DNA from: Nocardia rosealba
Lineage (GTDB): Bacteria > Actinomycetota > Actinomycetes > Mycobacteriales > Mycobacteriaceae
Reading direction: 5' to 3'
Length of the DNA: 64,000 nucleotides
Assembly (NCBI RefSeq): GCF_020216065.1
Contig: NZ_JAIWNA010000006.1
Location: forward strand, 124,001 to 188,000
Part shown: positions 61,778 to 64,000 of the stretch, in pieces
Numbering within the stretch: the first letter of the stretch is position 1
How the letters are laid out: every line of letters begins with the position of its first letter
Made by a program: the position numbers and the translations under genes
Notes under the pieces: generated by a model
Told to the model about the DNA's origin: nothing
What the model saw: only the letters and a program-made list of their open reading frames with translations
Databases searched by the model: none

Positions 61778-62253
61778 CAGAACAGGATCAGTGCGGTGCA
61801 CAGGGCGGCGATGGCGGTGAACTGCAGGGTTACCCGGTATTTCAGGATGCTGTCCCACTTGTCCTGCAGTGCACGGGCATCGGCGGGGATGATGCCGCTC
61901 AGTGCGGCGGCGGTCTGCCGGGAGTTGATCGGCTTGGCGATGCGCACGTAGAGGGCGAGCCAGGTGAGTAGCGCGGCTACCGCGAGACCCGCCGCCACGG
62001 CAGCGCCGAGTTGGCCGGCGAGCAGCGCGATCAGCAGGGTGAGCACGGCGGTGACGATGCCGCCCGCACCGACGACCGGCATCCGTTTGTCGCCGTAGTA
62101 ATGCCCCCACCCCGCACTCACCGTCACGGTCGCGTCGTCGAGCTTCCGGTAGACCGACCGCATGATCACCGCCCCGCAGACATCGGTGCCGTAGACGACG
62201 GCATTGGCGAGTACGGCGACGGTGGCAATGATCTGGCCGGTGACAACAAGCAT
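61777..62253 (-). CDS. DUF1772-like membrane protein (intact)
   Basis: 158 residues with four helices: VVTGQIIATVAVLANAVVYGTDVCGAVI at the N-terminus, VGAGGIVTAVLTLLIALLAGQL, AAVAAGLAVAALLTWLALYV, and FTAIAALCTALILF at the end. The layout and the loop RIAKPINSRQ fit DUF1772. Related proteins include polyketide anthrone oxygenases, but most actinobacterial members have no known role. GGAAGGG precedes the start within 15 bases. It is divergent from the hydrolase gene at 62448 with 194 bp between. Confidence 0.82.
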   Translation of the reverse strand: MLVVTGQIIATVAVLANAVVYGTDVCGAVIMRSVYRKLDDATVTVSAGWGHYYGDKRMPVVGAGGIVTAVLTLLIALLAGQLGAAVAAGLAVAALLTWLALYVRIAKPINSRQTAAALSGIIPADARALQDKWDSILKYRVTLQFTAIAALCTALILF

Positions 62254-62447
62254 TTTCGGCTTCCCTTCCTGGGGCTTTCTCGTATGTCCGAGAATGCGCG
62301 CCGGGGTTTGGAAGGCACTAGGAGCGGACTTGGAAACGGCGGACGCCCCCGTGTCAGCGGGCGTGTAGGTCGGGTGTCAGGGCGGTGTCAGGAGGTGGCG
62401 TGACAGTGGTTCTCGTAACGGCGAGAACGAACTGGAAGGCAAGAGTG

Positions 62448-63245
62448 ATGACTGCTCAGGGAACAAATCGGGGTAATGCGTGGAGCGGCATGGTCGAGGT
62501 GGACGACACCGCGTTGGCCGTGACCGACACCGGTGGCGACGGTATTCCGGTGATCTACCTGAACGGGCAGTTCGCTACCCAGGGTTACTGGAAGAAGACC
62601 ATTGCCGAACTGGGTGACGGCTTCCGGCACATCACTTTCGACGAGCGGGGGCGCGGGCGGAAGTCCAAGACGTCCAAGGACTACTCGTTCGAGGCGGCGG
62701 TGCGGGATGTGGATGCGGTGCTCGCGGCCAGGGGTGTGGAGCGGGCCATTGTCGTGGCGTGGTCCTATGGCGCGGTCGTGGGAGCGCATTGGGCGCAACG
62801 GAATCCGGAGCGGACCATCGGGGCGGTGCTCGTGGACGGCGCGTTTCCCTACGACTGGCTCGATGACGCGATGGAGCAGCGCATCCGGAAACTGTTCAAA
62901 CGGTTGAACTGGGTGATGCCGTTGCTGCGGCCGACGGGGTTGACGCCGCGGTTGTCAGCGGCCGAGCAGGCCGAGAGCAATATCGAGCTCGGGAAACTCT
63001 CGCGGGAGAGTGCGCTGGGTCCGGTGCTGGACGCGATCACAGTTCCGGTGCGGTATGTGATCGCTTCGGGAACGTCGTTCGGCAGCAAGAAGGACGAGCA
63101 GGAGAAGATCCGCAAGGGGTTGGATTCGGCTGTCGCCCGCAACGAGAACATCGAGCTCGGGGCGAAGGTGCCGAGCAATCACGGTGCGATCCTGCGGAAG
63201 GATTTCCGGGCGATCGCGGATTCGGTGCGCGAAATCGCCGGATGA
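62448..63245 (+). CDS. Alpha/beta-fold hydrolase
   Basis: 265 residues from ATG 62448, eight bases after GGAAGG; the frame upstream to 62385 is not family-like. Alpha/beta hydrolase landmarks: IPVIYLNGQFATQGYWKKTI near the oxyanion site, HITFDERGRGRKS, nucleophile elbow VVAWSYGAVVGAHW (Ser in WSYGA, Ala/Trp in place of the first usual Gly), and the catalytic His in PSNHGAIL. The substrate is unknown; esterase or epoxide hydrolase activity are options. A terminator hairpin follows. Confidence 0.88.
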   Translation: MTAQGTNRGNAWSGMVEVDDTALAVTDTGGDGIPVIYLNGQFATQGYWKKTIAELGDGFRHITFDERGRGRKSKTSKDYSFEAAVRDVDAVLAARGVERAIVVAWSYGAVVGAHWAQRNPERTIGAVLVDGAFPYDWLDDAMEQRIRKLFKRLNWVMPLLRPTGLTPRLSAAEQAESNIELGKLSRESALGPVLDAITVPVRYVIASGTSFGSKKDEQEKIRKGLDSAVARNENIELGAKVPSNHGAILRKDFRAIADSVREIAG

Positions 63246-63254
63246 GGCCGGCGG

Positions 63255-63281
63255 GGCCGGGAAGCGACAGACTTCCCGGCC
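63255..63281. terminator. Bidirectional hairpin between hydrolase and DedA genes
   Basis: A perfect 10-bp stem GGCCGGGAAG (63255-63264) with CTTCCCGGCC (63272-63281), 7-base loop, in the 43-bp gap between convergent stops. Confidence 0.75.
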
Positions 63282-63288
63282 GGGCCGG

Positions 63289-63990
63289 TCAGGAGTTGAC
63301 GCGCTCGGTGGGGTCGTCGTCGGGAGAACCCTTGCGGCGCATCCGCTTGACCACCTCGACGACGATCGGCAGCACGGAGACGGCGACGATGAGCAGGAAG
63401 ATCAGGTCGACATTGTCGCGGACCACGGCGATCTGCCCGAGCAGGTAACCGAGGTAGGTGACGCCCGCGCCCCACGCAACACCGCCGATCACGTTGTAGA
63501 GCGCGAAAGTCCGGTATCGCATGGCCGACGCGCCTGCCACGACGGGCGCGAAGGTGCGCACGATCGGGACGAAGCGGGCGAGCACGATGGTGATCGGTCC
63601 GTGCTTTTCGAAGAATTCGTGGGATTCGTCGATATAGCGCTTCTTGAAGAACCGGGCGTCGTTGCTCTTGAACAACGCGGTCCCACCGCGCGCACCGATC
63701 ACGTACCCGACCTGGTCGCCGAGGATCGCGGCGACGGGGATCAGCACGAGCAGCACCCCGATCGGCGCGAACGGTTCGATCTCGGTCGACTTCGACGCCG
63801 CGATCAACCCGGCGGTGAACAGCAGGGAATCGCCGGGCAGCAGCGGGAACAGCAAACCGGACTCGATGAACACCACCAGCAGCAGCCCGGCGAGCATCCA
63901 GGTGCCGAAGGAGTTGAGCAGGTTCACCGGGTCGAGGAAGCCGGGCAGCAGCGCGAGGTGCACGGTGTCGGCCGGGAGGTGCGAGGTCAT
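63289..63990 (-). CDS. DedA-family membrane protein
   Basis: 233 residues. DedA (SNARE-associated/VTT) proteins flip lipids such as undecaprenyl phosphate and phosphatidylethanolamine and affect envelope integrity. Motifs: LLLVVFIESGLLFPLLPGDSLLFTAGLIA with the conserved E and PGD, AILGDQVGYVIGARGG, and FVPIVRTFAPVVAGASAMRYRTFALYNVIGGVAWG. The F-x-R-x(3)-R helix-turn-helix motif is characteristic. About five membrane segments and a basic/acidic C-terminus (KRMRRKGSPDDDPTERVNS) are seen. The complete gene fits inside the window. Confidence 0.93.
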   Translation of the reverse strand: MTSHLPADTVHLALLPGFLDPVNLLNSFGTWMLAGLLLVVFIESGLLFPLLPGDSLLFTAGLIAASKSTEIEPFAPIGVLLVLIPVAAILGDQVGYVIGARGGTALFKSNDARFFKKRYIDESHEFFEKHGPITIVLARFVPIVRTFAPVVAGASAMRYRTFALYNVIGGVAWGAGVTYLGYLLGQIAVVRDNVDLIFLLIVAVSVLPIVVEVVKRMRRKGSPDDDPTERVNS

Positions 63991-64000
63991 AGTCCTACCT

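Overview
The window is high-GC actinobacterial chromosome, best matched by Nocardia or a close relative in the Mycobacteriales. The evidence is gene order: leuS, an F420-type LLM oxidoreductase, padR-ino1, a DUF5318 gene, a ponA-type penicillin-binding protein, a GT87 mannosyltransferase and rpsF-ssb-rpsR-rplI-dnaB occur in the same relative order as the Rv0041-Rv0058 part of the Mycobacterium tuberculosis chromosome. Between these conserved genes sit large accessory blocks. No rRNA, tRNA, CRISPR array, insertion sequence or prophage was recognised.

Layout. 1-9.7 kb: 3' part of leuS, a lipoprotein polysaccharide deacetylase, an SDR enzyme, a small membrane protein, a probable glucosylglycerate hydrolase, a pentapeptide-repeat protein, a Tat-exported PhoX phosphatase and a membrane protein. 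9.7-15.8 kb: an LpqH-like lipoprotein, then a four-gene block of two unrecognised proteins, a TPR protein and a CHAT-domain protease with an intact His/Cys pair. This block is the best candidate for an undescribed system. 15.9-24 kb: a histidine-rich repeat protein, a glutamine-type ABC transporter with fused binding protein and permease, an LLM oxidoreductase, a SugC-like ATPase, an HxlR regulator, a thiolase and menC. 24-33.6 kb: ohrR-ohr, a small secreted protein, DUF2786 and TIGR04338 genes, an LpqY-SugAB-like importer lacking its own ATPase, a class A PBP and tandem GyrI-like effector-binding proteins. 33.6-42.6 kb: ino1 with padR, two DUF1707 membrane proteins, DUF5318, ponA and a GT87 gene.

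42.6-55.9 kb is a tellurium-resistance-type (Ter) stress island: a TerD-ATPase-like fusion, a double-TerD protein, three AIM24-family proteins, a HAD phosphatase, a fused phosphoribosyltransferase/TRSP-StiP/PELOTA protein, an HpcH-like lyase, a coiled-coil protein, TerD and a TerC-like membrane protein. The four minus-strand genes at 48.1-52.7 kb are overlapping or close and look like the nucleoside-like-metabolite module described for Ter systems.

55.9-64 kb: a second GT87 gene, rpsF-ssb-rpsR-rplI, a 588-bp non-coding stretch with several DnaA-box-like 9-mers, intein-free dnaB, a frameshifted DUF1772 gene, a probable PPOX remnant, an intact DUF1772 gene, an alpha/beta hydrolase and a DedA protein.

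Other structure: convergent gene pairs are usually separated by strong hairpins. Two long imperfect inverted repeats (about 3.05 and 26.8 kb) carry the same 12-base core in their loops. Palindromes lie upstream of the ohrR, thiolase/HxlR and padR genes. All functions are inferred from sequence features and family knowledge; no database search was run.
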